Both the position numbers and the translations under genes were made by a program. A stretch of DNA of 5,643 bases from Deltaproteobacteria bacterium (lineage in GTDB: Bacteria > Desulfobacterota > Dissulfuribacteria > Dissulfuribacterales > UBA3076), in NCBI GenBank assembly GCA_030605675.1, contig JAUWHV010000034.1:1-5643 (forward strand). The letters run 5' to 3'. A model generated the notes under the pieces. That model searched no databases. It was given only the letters and a program-made list of their open reading frames with translations, and was not told the DNA's origin. Positions 5,415 to 5,643 of the stretch are shown piece by piece (position 1 is the first letter of the stretch; each line of letters begins with the position of its first letter).

Positions 5415-5587
5415 TGTTCACCCGCGAACAATTACTCGATATTGCAAAAACCAACCCTGAGGCCCTCGTGGATATCATCCTGGCGCTTCAGGAACAGGTG
5501 CAAATCCTGACACAACGAGTCAAACAACTGGAAGAACAGATCAATAAAAAGGGTTCTTCGCTATTTGGTGTGGATAATTACGATTAA
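5414..5587 (+). pseudogene. N-terminal fragment of an IS66-type transposase
   Basis: The 57-codon frame starts at an ATG behind a strong GGAGGGGGG. Residues 1-46 (MFTREQLLDIAK, NPEALVDIILALQEQ, LTQRVKQLEEQINK) match the amphipathic coiled-coil leader found at the start of many IS66-type transposases (TREQL..PEALV..ILALQEQ..L..RV..LE.Q). In those proteins the next element is an NSRNSSKPPSSD-like segment. Here the sequence switches after about residue 46 to an unrelated KGSSLFGVDNYD and a stop, and the DDE catalytic domain is missing. It is therefore the left end of an element whose remainder was deleted or replaced. It runs opposite to the engB remnant and begins where recognisable engB sequence stops, suggesting that this element disrupted the gene. 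It could still make a short coiled-coil peptide. Confidence 0.65.
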
Positions 5588-5590
5588 TTT

Positions 5591-5609
5591 CTGGGGACTC
5601 TGTCCTCAG
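5591..5609. repeat. CTGGGGAC/GTCCTCAG hairpin, REP-like
   Basis: CTGGGGAC (5591-5598) and GTCCTCAG (5602-5609) pair over 8 positions with one G-U and a TCT loop. A second CTGGGG follows at 5614-5619. The hairpin comes right after an AATTACGATTAATTT stretch at the junction where the transposase fragment loses homology. GGGGAC...GTCC hairpins of this kind are common in repetitive extragenic elements moved by IS200-like (RAYT) transposases. Membership is inferred from a single copy at the window edge, and nothing else is recognisable from 5610 to 5643. Confidence 0.4.
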
Positions 5610-5643
5610 ACACCTGGGGTTTATCGCTTGAATACCAATCCCG

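Overview
The window looks like a chromosomal stretch of a Gram-negative bacterium. The evidence is a Sec/Lsp-type lipoprotein, E. coli-like CoaBC and EngB architecture, and a tRNA with an encoded CCA. The gene style (pepF/M3 oligoendopeptidase, cysteine-rich mini zinc ribbon, lipoprotein-coaBC pair, intergenic AAATTTC-type repeats) reminds me of Desulfobacterota (former Deltaproteobacteria). That is an impression only, because no marker here fixes the lineage.

Layout. (1) 10-1809 (+): a near-complete M3-family oligoendopeptidase whose 5' flank is cut by the window edge. (2) 1810-2032: a gene-free gap between convergent genes, occupied by a compound palindromic element (1868-1996). It has short terminal inverted repeats, 10-bp periodic arms and a perfect 13-bp central hairpin. 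Read on the minus strand, that hairpin has a T7 tail and looks like an intrinsic terminator. (3) 2033-2260 (-): a 75-residue zinc-ribbon protein with four CxxC pairs. (4) 2261-2472: a divergent intergenic region with a TTTTCGAAAA-centred palindrome, a weak forward promoter candidate and an AT-rich inverted repeat. (5) 2473-4764 (+): a probable three-gene operon of a nitroreductase-fold flavoprotein, a small lipoprotein of unknown function and coaBC (coenzyme A biosynthesis). The last two overlap by 11 bases. (6) 4765-4892: a well-formed promoter directly after the coaBC stop, driving a tRNA-Leu(CAA). (7) 4893-5643: decayed DNA. It holds the C-terminal part of an engB-type GTPase (-) with frameshifts and an internal palindromic insert, then the first ~46 codons of an IS66-type transposase (+) with a hairpin over its ribosome binding site, then a GGGGAC/GTCC hairpin repeat at the right edge.

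Functionally, the intact genes are housekeeping: peptide turnover, a flavin redox enzyme, CoA synthesis and a leucine tRNA. The unusual material is in the intergenic palindromes and in the insertion-scarred region right of the tRNA. I see no convincing multi-gene defence or other novel system. The best candidates for something undescribed are the compound palindrome at 1868-1996, the small zinc-ribbon protein beside it, and the lipoprotein coupled to coaBC.
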